Positions 15,839 through 25,048 of a stretch of DNA of 64,000 nucleotides are shown here, piece by piece. Position 1 is the first letter of the stretch. Each line of letters begins with the position of its first letter. This DNA comes from Leptospira sp. (GTDB lineage: Bacteria > Spirochaetota > Leptospiria > Leptospirales > Leptospiraceae). The translations under genes and the position numbers were made by a program. The notes under the pieces are model-generated. The model had not been told where the DNA came from and did not search any database. It saw nothing but the letters and a program-made list of their open reading frames with translations. The stretch is from the NCBI GenBank assembly GCA_009991425.1, contig JAACWH010000022.1, positions 18,741 through 82,740 of the forward strand, read 5' to 3'.

Positions 15839-17254
15839 TCACTCAAGAATTATATCGCCAGCCTGGAGAATGGTTAGTCCAGTTCCATTTGCGATGTTAG
15901 AGGTTGAATTATAGCCTAAGCGACCACTTCCACCATTTCCCCAGCATCGAACCGATCCTGTATCTAACAAGGCACAGGTATGACTAGATCCTGCTGAAAT
16001 TTGAGTTGCTTTTCCTCCTAGGTTGATATCTCCAGAAGCAATAATACTTGGTGTAAAACCATCGCCTATATTTGTATTGGTATTATTCCCTAATTGTCCA
16101 CTGCTACCATCTCCCCAACACCGCACATTCCCAAGCTCATAGAGAGCGCAGGTATGAAAAAATCCAGCAGTAATTTGTTTCACGATCCCGCCTGTAGGAA
16201 CATCACCTGTGGTAATGATGCTAGAAGGGGCAGAGTCGCCTATATTGTTAGAAGCATTGTAACCTAAATTCCCATCAGCACCCTCTCCCCAGCATCGCAT
16301 TGCTCCATTATTTAATAGAGCACAGGAATGACTTGCCCCTGAGGTGATTTGAATGGCTAGTCCACCGAGGGGAATGTCCCCAGAATCTATAATAGTTTGA
16401 CCACCAGCACCGATTTGAGTTGTATTATTATAACCTAATTGTCCAGAACCATTTCCTCCCCAGCAGCGTACTGCTTGGTTGCTCATAAGTGCACAGGTAT
16501 GTTGGTCACCTGTTGAGATCTGAGTTGCAGTTCCACCCAAGGGAACATCTCCAGCCGTTTGAATACTCGGTCCGAATCCATCACCTATAGCTTGTGTATC
16601 ATTATATCCTAGTTGTCCGAAGTCACCTCTACCCCAACACCGAACAGCTCCTCTTGCTAACAAAGCACAGCTATGTACCGTTCCTAGAGATATTTGAATT
16701 ACTTTTTCTCCGATGGGGACATTGCCAGCTGCCTCAATACTTAAAGCCACACCATCACCGACAGCATCAGTACTATTATATCCGAGTCGACCATCGGCAC
16801 CTTCCCCCCAACATCTAACATTGCCTGAGCTAAGTAAGGCACAACTGTGGACGTCTCCTTCAGCAAGCTGGGTTACGGTTTCTGTGATTGGAAGGAAAGC
16901 AGATTGTTGGATAGTGAGATTTCCAGCGGCACCATCTGCAATATTTTTGTTATTATTATAACCAAGTTGCCCAAGGGTTCCGTCGCCCCATGCTTTGACA
17001 CGACCATCTTCAAACTTGAGTAGAGTATGATTGGATGCCATCATAGTCGACAGGCTCTTTGTAGGTGGGGTAGGATTATTGAATTGCAGACTGTATCCGC
17101 AGTGTGAACTGGAGTCTCGAATTAGAGACTTAACGAATATTGTATTTAAAAAGGATTCCGACTGTATATCGCAAGGGTTTTCAAGATTAGCGTTTACGCA
17201 ATTTGCCATGGAAAGTAGAAAAAGGATTGTTATCAAGTAATGGGTTTTGTTCAT
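15839..17254 (-). CDS. Lipoprotein with seven RCC1-type repeats and NPCDP N-terminal module
   Basis: A 471-residue lipoprotein (lipobox LLSMANC). Next comes a short module, NPCDIQSESFLNT through DSSSHCGY, shared with two other lipoproteins in this window. The rest is seven repeats of about 52 residues with the core CALL..G.VRCWG.G..GQLGYN, the RCC1/regulator-of-chromosome-condensation blade, so a closed seven-bladed beta-propeller is expected. Nearly every blade has a cysteine in CALL and another in RCWG, which might form disulfides. It probably sits on the outer membrane surface and binds something, but no function is known. It is monocistronic by its spacing. Confidence 0.88.
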   Translation of the reverse strand: MNKTHYLITILFLLSMANCVNANLENPCDIQSESFLNTIFVKSLIRDSSSHCGYSLQFNNPTPPTKSLSTMMASNHTLLKFEDGRVKAWGDGTLGQLGYNNNKNIADGAAGNLTIQQSAFLPITETVTQLAEGDVHSCALLSSGNVRCWGEGADGRLGYNSTDAVGDGVALSIEAAGNVPIGEKVIQISLGTVHSCALLARGAVRCWGRGDFGQLGYNDTQAIGDGFGPSIQTAGDVPLGGTATQISTGDQHTCALMSNQAVRCWGGNGSGQLGYNNTTQIGAGGQTIIDSGDIPLGGLAIQITSGASHSCALLNNGAMRCWGEGADGNLGYNASNNIGDSAPSSIITTGDVPTGGIVKQITAGFFHTCALYELGNVRCWGDGSSGQLGNNTNTNIGDGFTPSIIASGDINLGGKATQISAGSSHTCALLDTGSVRCWGNGGSGRLGYNSTSNIANGTGLTILQAGDIILE

Positions 17255-17526
17255 ATTTAAATTTAAAAGGTTATTGGTTGATTTAAACTAATCTTAAATA
17301 GCTGTTAATTCATGCTTTATTTTTGTAGTCTTTTATGCGAATGCAAAATTTCCTAAACTAAAATTTTTACGATTTCTTTAAGTGATTTTTTAAAAATCAT
17401 AAAATTTATTTTTATAGAATTTAAGAAAATTCCATCGTTCAAGCTTGGGGTTTTGCAAGGAAATGTATAATTTTTCTGAAAATATCCTACTTGAGAAGAT
17501 AGCCCTTTTCAAAAGAATAACAATAG

Positions 17527-18774
17527 ATGAACAAAAAATTAGCTTTATTCCTATTTTTAAACTTTTTTACCTTGTCCCTTTGTTCGGAAAGCCAACACCA
17601 AATTCGGCTTCACCCTGATGATTCGAAGATCATCCCTTCGGCGGAAACTTTTTATAACCGAGTGCTACCTAATTTAAAAGGAAAAAAGATTCTATTAGTT
17701 ACAAACCCTTCTGGAATTGGGATAAACCCAGATCGCATCAAGACGGAATTTTCTAAACAAGGCGCTATTTTAAGCCAATTGATAGGACTTGAGCATGGAT
17801 TTTTTGGTCTCGAAGAAGAGTTCAATAAAAGTCCAGTAACCCTTGATTCTACTTTTGATCTGCCGATCTATCATATATACAAACTGTCCACTGCTGATCT
17901 TCTCAAGGTCGTGCAAGAATCTGAGGCAATTGTATTTGATGTACAAGGTATGGGAATGAGGTGTTATACTTACCTAACGGTCCTTAAGCGATTGATGGAT
18001 GCAAGTGCTGGTCGCAAAATTCGTTTTGTAGTCTTGGATCATATTTCACCTAGCATGCATCTTGGTGGACAAGGAGATTTTGTGGAAAAAGGATTTCAGA
18101 ATTTTGCAGGAGAATTTCCAAGCCCCTTATTTACAGGACTTACTTTGGGTGAGGCAGCTCTTTTCTATAACGCTGAATATCTGAAGAAGAAAGTAGATCT
18201 CGAAGTTGTTCCTGTGGGTGAATACAAGAGAGGGCAATCAATGGAAAATGCTGGTATCCCATGGAATACACCATCACCTAACTTGCCAAATTTGGATAGT
18301 GCAAGAAATTATTTTAGTTTAGTATTTTTAGAGGGGGTAAATGTTTCTGTAGGACGAGGTACACAAGCGCCTTTTGTTTATTTTGGTGCACCCTGGATGA
18401 ATCATCCTGAAAAATTTGCTGAAGTATTAAATAAGTCATCTAACAAGGAATACTATTTCACTCCTGTATATTTTAAACCTACATTTGGTCCTCATACTGG
18501 CAAAATCTGCAAGGGTCTAAGGATGAATCTTGTGAATGCTAATTATGATCCCTTGAAGCTGACATATAATTTAATTTCAACAATGAAGAAAATGTATTCC
18601 AAAGATTTTGCTTGGACTAGATGGTCTAAGGTTTATTCAATCGATTATCTTTGGGGCAATTCTAAGATAAGGTCTGCCATTAATGAGGGAGTCCAGTATG
18701 AGACTTTTACAAAATCATTTAAAGAGAAAGAAGTAAAATACAACAATAAAGCAAAATTGTATTGGTTGTATTAA
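17527..18774 (+). CDS. DUF1343 family protein, NamZ-like exo-beta-N-acetylmuramidase
   Basis: A 415-residue secreted protein; the N-terminus has a signal peptide with a possible lipobox (FTLSLC). DUF1343/NamZ marks are present in order: LLVTNPSGIG, LEHGFFGLEEEF, IVFDVQGMGMRCYTYL and SVGRGTQAPFVYFGAPWM. NamZ of Bacillus removes terminal N-acetylmuramic acid from peptidoglycan fragments, so a role in wall turnover or recycling is likely. The next gene follows after 10 bp and is probably co-transcribed. A 272-bp AT-rich gap upstream holds no gene. Confidence 0.85.
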   Translation: MNKKLALFLFLNFFTLSLCSESQHQIRLHPDDSKIIPSAETFYNRVLPNLKGKKILLVTNPSGIGINPDRIKTEFSKQGAILSQLIGLEHGFFGLEEEFNKSPVTLDSTFDLPIYHIYKLSTADLLKVVQESEAIVFDVQGMGMRCYTYLTVLKRLMDASAGRKIRFVVLDHISPSMHLGGQGDFVEKGFQNFAGEFPSPLFTGLTLGEAALFYNAEYLKKKVDLEVVPVGEYKRGQSMENAGIPWNTPSPNLPNLDSARNYFSLVFLEGVNVSVGRGTQAPFVYFGAPWMNHPEKFAEVLNKSSNKEYYFTPVYFKPTFGPHTGKICKGLRMNLVNANYDPLKLTYNLISTMKKMYSKDFAWTRWSKVYSIDYLWGNSKIRSAINEGVQYETFTKSFKEKEVKYNNKAKLYWLY

Positions 18775-18784
18775 AGGAGATTCT

Positions 18785-19489
18785 ATGAAACAAAATTTTA
18801 AATATACACTTAGTGTTTTTGCTCTGATGGCTATCACATTTTTATCAGTAACAAATGTTCGCTCTTTATTTTCAGAAGAAAAATCTTCTTCAGAGAAATC
18901 TAAGGTCAATTCAAGAGCTTTACCAAATTCCGAAATAAAAATTAGCGAGAAAGATGCATCTGAAATTTCTAAATGGGTGCCTCTGCCAGAAAGACAGTTG
19001 AAGACTCGTCTCAAAGCCTACGCTTTCGCAAAAGTAAGAACTTCTCTTCTATCAAAGTTAACTTTTACAAAAGAAAAACTGTACCAGTATTCACAATGTC
19101 CAGAAATGTTTCCAAGTATGCCTGGTGATTTTCCATGCAGTCTTTTGAATTATGATGGTAGTTCTAGTCTACCTGTAAAGGATCCTAGCTTAGAATATAA
19201 GGCAGGGGGAACTATTGCTATTTGGGAATCGGATAAAAAAATTCCTTTGATTGGTGGAATCGCACTTCAAATCGGTGCATCTAGCTTACAGAATGAAACA
19301 AACCCAGATTCAATCATTGCTTATTACGATTCCAATGGATTGATTTCTCATTATAGATTCAAAGAAAGAGTTATTGTATTCAATTGGACAAATGAAAATA
19401 AAGAACCCACACTTAAATCCTTGATCTCTGTGGAATTGAATTCAGAGAATTGGGTGAAGAGTGGAGAAGAAATTGACTATTCGAAATAA
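18785..19489 (+). CDS. Secreted protein of unknown function
   Basis: I do not recognise this 234-residue protein. It has an N-terminal signal peptide (YTLSVFALMAITFLSVT) and a charged Ser/Lys/Glu-rich linker, then a compact domain of about 170 residues with two cysteines (SQCPEMFP and DFPCSLLNYDG) that could form a disulfide. AAAGGAGA precedes the ATG. It lies 10 bp after the NamZ-like gene, so it may assist that enzyme or share its promoter; function is otherwise unknown. Confidence 0.75.
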   Translation: MKQNFKYTLSVFALMAITFLSVTNVRSLFSEEKSSSEKSKVNSRALPNSEIKISEKDASEISKWVPLPERQLKTRLKAYAFAKVRTSLLSKLTFTKEKLYQYSQCPEMFPSMPGDFPCSLLNYDGSSSLPVKDPSLEYKAGGTIAIWESDKKIPLIGGIALQIGASSLQNETNPDSIIAYYDSNGLISHYRFKERVIVFNWTNENKEPTLKSLISVELNSENWVKSGEEIDYSK

Positions 19490-19562
19490 AGGAATAGCAA
19501 AGTTTTTTATAAAGGATTTCTTTTTGAATTCTAAATTGCTTTCTAAAGAATAGTTTTATTGC

Positions 19563-20492
19563 ATGAGTAAAAAAAATATTACCAAAGGCTACCTGCGAAT
19601 GATGGGTAAAACCTGGAAGTCAAATTCCAAGGATCAATCCCATATTGAAATTCAATACGATTTATGCTATGTAGAATATGCGGACGAATTGAACGGTAAA
19701 AAACCAGGAAAGTCAGAAGCTTTAGAAAAATCTATATCAAATATTTCTAGTAAGATTGGTAAGTTGATTAAATTGAAATTTTCTGGTAAGATTCGTTGTG
19801 TGAATTGTGGAAAGCTTACCAAAAAAAGTTTTAACCAAGGATCATGTTATAATTGTTTTGTGGAACTTGCACAAAATGATCTTTGTATCATGTCTCCGAC
19901 TCTTTGTCACTATCATTTAGGAACTTGTCGTGAGCCTAAATGGGCTGAGGCGAATTGCTTTAAAAAACATTCTATCTATCTAGCAAATACATCGGGAGCT
20001 AAGGTTGGAATCACCAAAGAAAAGAAAATTGAAAATCGTTGGATAGACCAAGGGGCTGTTGAAGCAATTGAATTAGTGACTACTGACTCTAGAAGAGAGG
20101 CGGGAGTAATAGAAGCATATCTAAGTCAGTTTTTGCCAGATCGAACTGCTTGGCAGAAGATGGTAACCACCAATCCAGTGCAAGGTGAAATTGATTTTGT
20201 AAAAGAAAGATCCAAGTTTGTGAGAGCTATTGAAAATGCTAAACTAACTATGGAAAGTGAGAAAGGCAAATCAATTCCTATTGAAATGAAGCCATCTAAG
20301 ATGAAAGAATCGACAAAAATCAATTTTCCCATTGAGTCATTTTCTAAAGCAAAATCGATTAAAGTAGAACCTGATCAAACAATCGAAGGCAAACTTCTCG
20401 GAATCAAAGGACAATACCTTATCTTGCAAGATGGTGTAATTAATCTTAGAACTTATGAAGGTTATGAATTTGAATTAATTATCCAAGATTGA
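19563..20492 (+). CDS. DUF2797 family protein
   Basis: A 309-residue cytoplasmic protein of the DUF2797 family. The first part contains a zinc-ribbon-like set of cysteines (IRCVNCGKLTKKSFNQGSCY, then CRE and NCF) and then SGAKVGITKEKKIENRWIDQG, which resembles a GIY-YIG nuclease-like fold (the usual KIGIT..RW.DQGA motif). The biochemical role is not known to me. The C-terminal 90 residues are Lys-rich and then form a small domain. It stands alone, 70 bp after the preceding gene. Confidence 0.8.
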   Translation: MSKKNITKGYLRMMGKTWKSNSKDQSHIEIQYDLCYVEYADELNGKKPGKSEALEKSISNISSKIGKLIKLKFSGKIRCVNCGKLTKKSFNQGSCYNCFVELAQNDLCIMSPTLCHYHLGTCREPKWAEANCFKKHSIYLANTSGAKVGITKEKKIENRWIDQGAVEAIELVTTDSRREAGVIEAYLSQFLPDRTAWQKMVTTNPVQGEIDFVKERSKFVRAIENAKLTMESEKGKSIPIEMKPSKMKESTKINFPIESFSKAKSIKVEPDQTIEGKLLGIKGQYLILQDGVINLRTYEGYEFELIIQD

Positions 20493-20597
20493 TACTATTT
20501 TAAAAAAATTTCTAATCATGAATAAAATAAATTATTTATCGAGAAAGTTTTACTCAGAAATTAGAAATATTGTGATTCTTAACAGTGGACAGCTTCT

Positions 20598-21293
20598 ATG
20601 AATCCAGTTCTTTACCAAGACGAACTTATACTAATTGCTAACAAACCAGCAGGGATACCGATTCATGAAACCAAAGATCCTTCGCGTCTCGACTTCACAA
20701 GACAACTCCAAGAAACACTGAAGCTTCCTTATCTTCGGACAGCTAACCGTCTGGATTTGAATACAACTGGTATAGTAGTATTTGGTTTAGATCCAGCTCG
20801 CAATAAGGATGTAGACGAGATTCTAGTTGATTCCAATAAATTCTATCTAGCAAAAGTTCATGGAATAATTAAGGATTCTCAATTTCGTATTGAAACTTTC
20901 CTAAAAGATGGTAACAAAAGAGTGCAGACTGTTCGTTCTGGTGGAAGAAAAGCAATTACTGAATGTAAAGTCATTGAAAGAAACATAAGAGCAAATACCA
21001 GTTTGGTGGAGGCTGAACTTATCACGGGTCGACGACACCAAATTCGAATTCACCTTTCTGAGTTTGGTTATCCTATTCTAGGAGATGAAGTTTATGGAAA
21101 AACAAAGGATGATGGATTAAAAAGAAAACCATTAGATAACAATATTTCTGAGAGGAAGGAATTTTCTCAAAATACAAATTTACACTTAAATAATAAAATT
21201 AATAACTCAATACTGCATCTACATAGTTATAAATTAATTTTAAATGGAAAATTCTATTCAAACCTTATCATTGAATGTTCTCCTGATTGGTAA
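20598..21293 (+). CDS. RluA-family pseudouridine synthase
   Basis: A 231-residue RNA pseudouridine synthase of the RluA/RsuA superfamily. The catalytic Asp lies in TANRLDLNTTGIVVFG (the usual HRLD..TSG motif with Asn for His), and TGRRHQIRIHLSEFGYPILGDEVYG is the conserved C-terminal core. It has no S4 domain. It isomerises specific uridines in rRNA or tRNA; the target cannot be predicted. The Asn at the usually conserved His is a minor variation. The last 45 residues are poorly conserved. Confidence 0.88.
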   Translation: MNPVLYQDELILIANKPAGIPIHETKDPSRLDFTRQLQETLKLPYLRTANRLDLNTTGIVVFGLDPARNKDVDEILVDSNKFYLAKVHGIIKDSQFRIETFLKDGNKRVQTVRSGGRKAITECKVIERNIRANTSLVEAELITGRRHQIRIHLSEFGYPILGDEVYGKTKDDGLKRKPLDNNISERKEFSQNTNLHLNNKINNSILHLHSYKLILNGKFYSNLIIECSPDW

Positions 21294-21364
21294 AAATATC
21301 TTTGCAAAGGATTTTAATTTTAAACATTGGAATCCTAACATTCTTAATTAGGTAGGATGAGATC

Positions 21365-22111
21365 ATGTCAATTAGCAACGAAAAAGATTTAAATGGAATT
21401 TTAAAAGTCGGACAATTTGTGGCAAAAGTTCGTAAAGCAATGATGCAATATGTCCAAGCTGGAATGACCACCTGGGACTTAGATCAATATGCTAAATTAT
21501 TTTTTGATAAAGAATCAGTCGACTCTGCCCCTTTTAAAGATTATAAATTTCCTGGAATGACTTGCATAAGTCTCAATCATGAAATCGCACATGGCATCCC
21601 TTCTAAGCAGAAAATCATCCAGAGTGGAGATTTAATAAATATAGACATCTCAGCACATTTAAATGCTTATTATGCGGACACTGGAATTTCTTTCACAATA
21701 TCCAATGAGGGTGCTAGAAGATTCGCAAAACTTTGCGAAGCTGCCTCTCAGTCGACACTATCAGGAATCAAACAAGCTAAGACAGGCAATCCTCTGCGCT
21801 GGATTGGTAGGTCTATCAAGCATACTGCAAATCTAAATGGATTTACAGTTATCAAAAATCTCGCCGGTCATGGAACAGGTAGCAAATTACATGAAGACCC
21901 TCAAGTTTTGAACTACGAAGATAAAAGAGAAAAACGAATTTTAAATGAAGGTTTGGTCTTGGCAGTTGAGTCTTTTATATCAACTGGATCTGAGTATGCT
22001 TATGAAGCTGGTGACAATTGGACATTGACAACCAGAGATAATTCTTATGTCGCTCAAATGGAGCACACAATTATTGTTACGCGAAAGGGCCCTATTATAG
22101 CAACCCTTTAA
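21365..22111 (+). CDS. map: Methionine aminopeptidase, type I
   Basis: A 248-residue enzyme that removes initiator methionine from new proteins. All five metal ligands are visible: Asp in NIDISAHLNAYY and in ADTG, His in LAGHGTGSKLHEDP, Glu in AVESFISTGS and Glu in QMEHTIIV. The substrate His is in NHEIAHGIPS. No N-terminal zinc finger is present, i.e. the short E. coli-like form. It meets the minus-strand motA gene stop to stop with no gap, so each terminator must lie inside the other gene or be absent. Confidence 0.93.
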   Translation: MSISNEKDLNGILKVGQFVAKVRKAMMQYVQAGMTTWDLDQYAKLFFDKESVDSAPFKDYKFPGMTCISLNHEIAHGIPSKQKIIQSGDLINIDISAHLNAYYADTGISFTISNEGARRFAKLCEAASQSTLSGIKQAKTGNPLRWIGRSIKHTANLNGFTVIKNLAGHGTGSKLHEDPQVLNYEDKREKRILNEGLVLAVESFISTGSEYAYEAGDNWTLTTRDNSYVAQMEHTIIVTRKGPIIATL

Positions 22112-22843
22112 TCAAATAAAAGGTTCCATTCTCTCGATAAGGATTCTTCGATTTTCACCTGCTTGTAAGGAAACGATTCCTCTTATAATGGCATGTCTTT
22201 CTTTGGATTTTGTTTTGGCATAGCTTCTCAATTTATTTCCAAGTGGTAAGAACACTAAATTGGCAAATGCAATTCCGTAAAATGTCGCTATAAAGGCCGT
22301 TGCAATGCCTTCACCTAAGGCAGCTGTTCCTGCTCCCAGATTTTCCAATACATGAACAAGACCTAGTACAGTCCCAATGATACCAACAGTTGGCGAATAT
22401 CCACCTGCTGTGTCTAAGATTCGAGCCGATGTTGATTCATCTACTTCTTGTTCGTCGGCATACTCCATTAGTATTTCTTCAAGAGTTCTAGGATCAGAAC
22501 CATCTACAACTAATTTGATTCCTTTGGCTAGAAATGGGTGGGGAATTTTCTGGATCTCATCTTCTAAAGCCAAGAGTCCATCCTTACGAGCTATTTCTAT
22601 AAAACGATTGAAAATTTTTACAAGATCTATTCTAGTTTGAATTCCCATTGCCTCGAAGAAATGAACTCTAAAGTGATTGATCTCAGATAGTGAGTAGGAT
22701 GCAAAGGTTGCTCCTATTGTGCCACCTAATATTAATAATATGGACGAGGGCTTTAGGAAAGCGAGTAAGCTTGCTCCTTCAATTAGAATAGCTAGTAGAA
22801 CAGAGAATACGGCAATTGCAATTCCGACAACACTTGTGTTCAT
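22112..22843 (-). CDS. motA: Flagellar motor stator protein MotA
   Basis: A 243-residue membrane protein from the ATG at 22843, chosen because GGAGGT lies just upstream; a longer frame to 22888 runs into the preceding gene. MotA marks: four membrane segments, LLILGGTIGATFASYS, the large cytoplasmic loop, then SPTVGIIGTVLGLVHVLENLG and ATFYGIAFANLVFLPLGNKLR with the motor-critical prolines. It should form the stator channel with MotB, driving the periplasmic flagella. No motB follows. Its start codon overlaps the stop codon of the aldo/keto reductase by one base, an odd pairing that suggests read-through expression. Confidence 0.9.
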   Translation of the reverse strand: MNTSVVGIAIAVFSVLLAILIEGASLLAFLKPSSILLILGGTIGATFASYSLSEINHFRVHFFEAMGIQTRIDLVKIFNRFIEIARKDGLLALEDEIQKIPHPFLAKGIKLVVDGSDPRTLEEILMEYADEQEVDESTSARILDTAGGYSPTVGIIGTVLGLVHVLENLGAGTAALGEGIATAFIATFYGIAFANLVFLPLGNKLRSYAKTKSKERHAIIRGIVSLQAGENRRILIERMEPFI

Positions 22844-23790
22844 TATGGAACCTCCTTCCCTAAAGCTGCTTGGTATAGAAGAAACCAATCTTCTCTATCT
22901 AAAATAATGTCTAAAGACTTCGCCATTTGCTGGATACGTTCCGCACTGTTGGATCCTATTACAGGGATGATTCCCGATGGATGTCGAAGCAGCCAAGCCA
23001 GTGCTATTGCATTTTCGGTAGTGTGGTATTTTTCTGTTAGATCTAGAATGATTTGTGATAAGGAGGGAGCTGCCTTTTCATGTTTAGAAATTTCACTTGA
23101 GCTTGCATTTTTCTGCAAATCTGCGACAGATCTCATAAGGCTTCCTCCACCTAAAGGCGACCATGACATGGGTCTAATCTTCTGTTGGTAGAGAAAATCT
23201 ATATCACCATTGATAAATGGATCTATCTTTTTGAGGCTTATTTCTATTTGATTGGTAATGAGAGGATTTTTCATCCGAGATTGGAGGAGCGATACTTGGC
23301 TAGGTGTAAAATTGGATACACCAACATAAGATACTTTTCCTGTTTCTATCAATTGATCCAAACAAACGCCTGTTTCATCTGCATTCAATAATGGGTCAGG
23401 CCTATGCAATAATAAGATATCTATTTTTTCTATCCCAAGATTTCTTAAAGAGTTATTTACAGATTCTTCAATATGCTTTGGGCTGGAATCATAGTGTTTG
23501 ACTTTTCTACTTGGATATTTATCTGAGAAAAGCATGATATCAGTTTTTGTTACAAAATGTAATTCAGGCAGTTTTGATTTTATTTTCTTATAGACTGTAC
23601 CGAAGAATTCCTCGCATCCATAATTCCCATAGATATCTGCATGATCGAACCAATTGATTCCAAGATCTATACAGGTCTGGATATTTCGTTCTATATCTTG
23701 TTCTGTTAAACCACCATCTAACATGCGCCAAGCACCATACACTAAACGAGAAATGTGTGGGCCTTTGGGATGAATTCTAATTTCTTGCAT
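22843..23790 (-). CDS. Aldo/keto reductase (YdhF-like)
   Basis: A 315-residue NADPH-dependent aldo/keto reductase with the complete catalytic set: Asp and Tyr in DHADIYGNYGCEEFFG, Lys in FVTKTDI and His in ILLLHRPDPLL. The cofactor-binding part includes IPVIGSNSAERIQ. It reduces unknown carbonyl compounds. It is the middle gene of a tight three-gene operon: it overlaps the SsuD-like stop by one base at its start and motA by one base at its end. Confidence 0.9.
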   Translation of the reverse strand: MQEIRIHPKGPHISRLVYGAWRMLDGGLTEQDIERNIQTCIDLGINWFDHADIYGNYGCEEFFGTVYKKIKSKLPELHFVTKTDIMLFSDKYPSRKVKHYDSSPKHIEESVNNSLRNLGIEKIDILLLHRPDPLLNADETGVCLDQLIETGKVSYVGVSNFTPSQVSLLQSRMKNPLITNQIEISLKKIDPFINGDIDFLYQQKIRPMSWSPLGGGSLMRSVADLQKNASSSEISKHEKAAPSLSQIILDLTEKYHTTENAIALAWLLRHPSGIIPVIGSNSAERIQQMAKSLDIILDREDWFLLYQAALGKEVP

Positions 23791-24947
23791 TACTTTCTCG
23801 CTCCATAAGTAAGAGGGGTTTCTGGGGTGGATTCAGGTGTTCGACCTTGGATTCTACTAAGTTTCGTATTATTGAGTGAGGGTAGAAGCAAATTTTTAAC
23901 ATAGTCAATTTCTTGTAATAATGGATAGCCTGAGAAAATGAAAGAACGAATTCCCATATCCTTGTAGACTTGGATTTTCTTGAGTATTTGTTCAGGTGTT
24001 CCAACTAGGGCTGAACCACAGCCAGATCTTGCCAAACCAATTCCCGACCAAACGATATCTTCAATGAAACCATCTGAATCGGAAGTCTTGCGAAGTTCAT
24101 CTTGTCTTAATACTCCAGCAGATTTAGAATCCAATGCTCTTGATTTCAAGTCTTGTGCTTTTGCTAAATCTAATTTGGAGATCAATCTCTTTGCATAGTC
24201 TTTTGCTTCTTTTTCAGTCTCTCGAACTATCATGTGAATTCTTAAGCCGAAGTCAATTTTTCTTCCAAGCTCTGCCGCTCTGGTAGAAAGGTCAGTCATA
24301 GTTTCGTACAAATTGTTCTCTGTCTCTGGCCACATTAAAAATACATCACAGTGTTCTGCACAGAGTTTTCTAGCTTCTTCCGATATTCCACCAAAGTAAA
24401 GTAAGGGGCCTCCATTTTGTTGGTAGGGCTTGACAGGATCTGTTGGCAGTTGTATCTGGTAGTGCTTGCCATTGAAGTTAATTTCTTCCTGAGTCCAGGA
24501 TTGTTTTAGAATCTCAATAACTTCTCTTGATTTTTCATACCGTATGATATTGTCTACCTTTGTGCCTGGTAGGTCGGAAGAAATAATATTTACGGTTAGG
24601 TTCCCTTTCAACATATGATCTAAGGTTGAAATTGCACGGGCAAGCATAGGCGGATGGACTTCTCCACACCGAACGGCAGTTAGCAAGGACATATTGTTCA
24701 CCATAGGAGCAACTGCGCCTGCAAAACTTAGAGTATCCTGTCCTACTTGGTAAGATGATGGTAATAAAATATTTTCAAAACCAGCCTGATCTGCTTTTAC
24801 AACTATGTCTTTGCAGTGTTCAAAGCTACTGCGAAATTCTCCATCCATCTGCCCTAGAAATTCAAAATCTCCATTGCAGATATCGCAAAACCAAGAAATT
24901 TCAGTTGCATCCTCTGGGGTTCGGATGGAAAATTTTCTCTCAAACAT
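23790..24947 (-). CDS. LLM-class flavin-dependent monooxygenase, alkanesulfonate monooxygenase-like
   Basis: A 385-residue luciferase-like monooxygenase. SsuD-type marks are [57 protein letters not shown] and the C-terminal [20 protein letters not shown]. With FMNH2 and oxygen it would desulfonate alkanesulfonates or oxidise another small substrate. No flavin reductase or sulfonate transporter is adjacent, so the substrate is open. First gene of the operon that continues with the aldo/keto reductase and motA. Confidence 0.85.
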   Translation of the reverse strand: MFERKFSIRTPEDATEISWFCDICNGDFEFLGQMDGEFRSSFEHCKDIVVKADQAGFENILLPSSYQVGQDTLSFAGAVAPMVNNMSLLTAVRCGEVHPPMLARAISTLDHMLKGNLTVNIISSDLPGTKVDNIIRYEKSREVIEILKQSWTQEEINFNGKHYQIQLPTDPVKPYQQNGGPLLYFGGISEEARKLCAEHCDVFLMWPETENNLYETMTDLSTRAAELGRKIDFGLRIHMIVRETEKEAKDYAKRLISKLDLAKAQDLKSRALDSKSAGVLRQDELRKTSDSDGFIEDIVWSGIGLARSGCGSALVGTPEQILKKIQVYKDMGIRSFIFSGYPLLQEIDYVKNLLLPSLNNTKLSRIQGRTPESTPETPLTYGARK

Positions 24948-25048
24948 GGCTAATCTCCTTGACGAATACGCTATAGCAGATAAAAAGTATAATATAATGA
25001 ATAAAGCGCCCAGATAAATTGGGTGATTTCAGCTTAAAAGAGGCTTCT

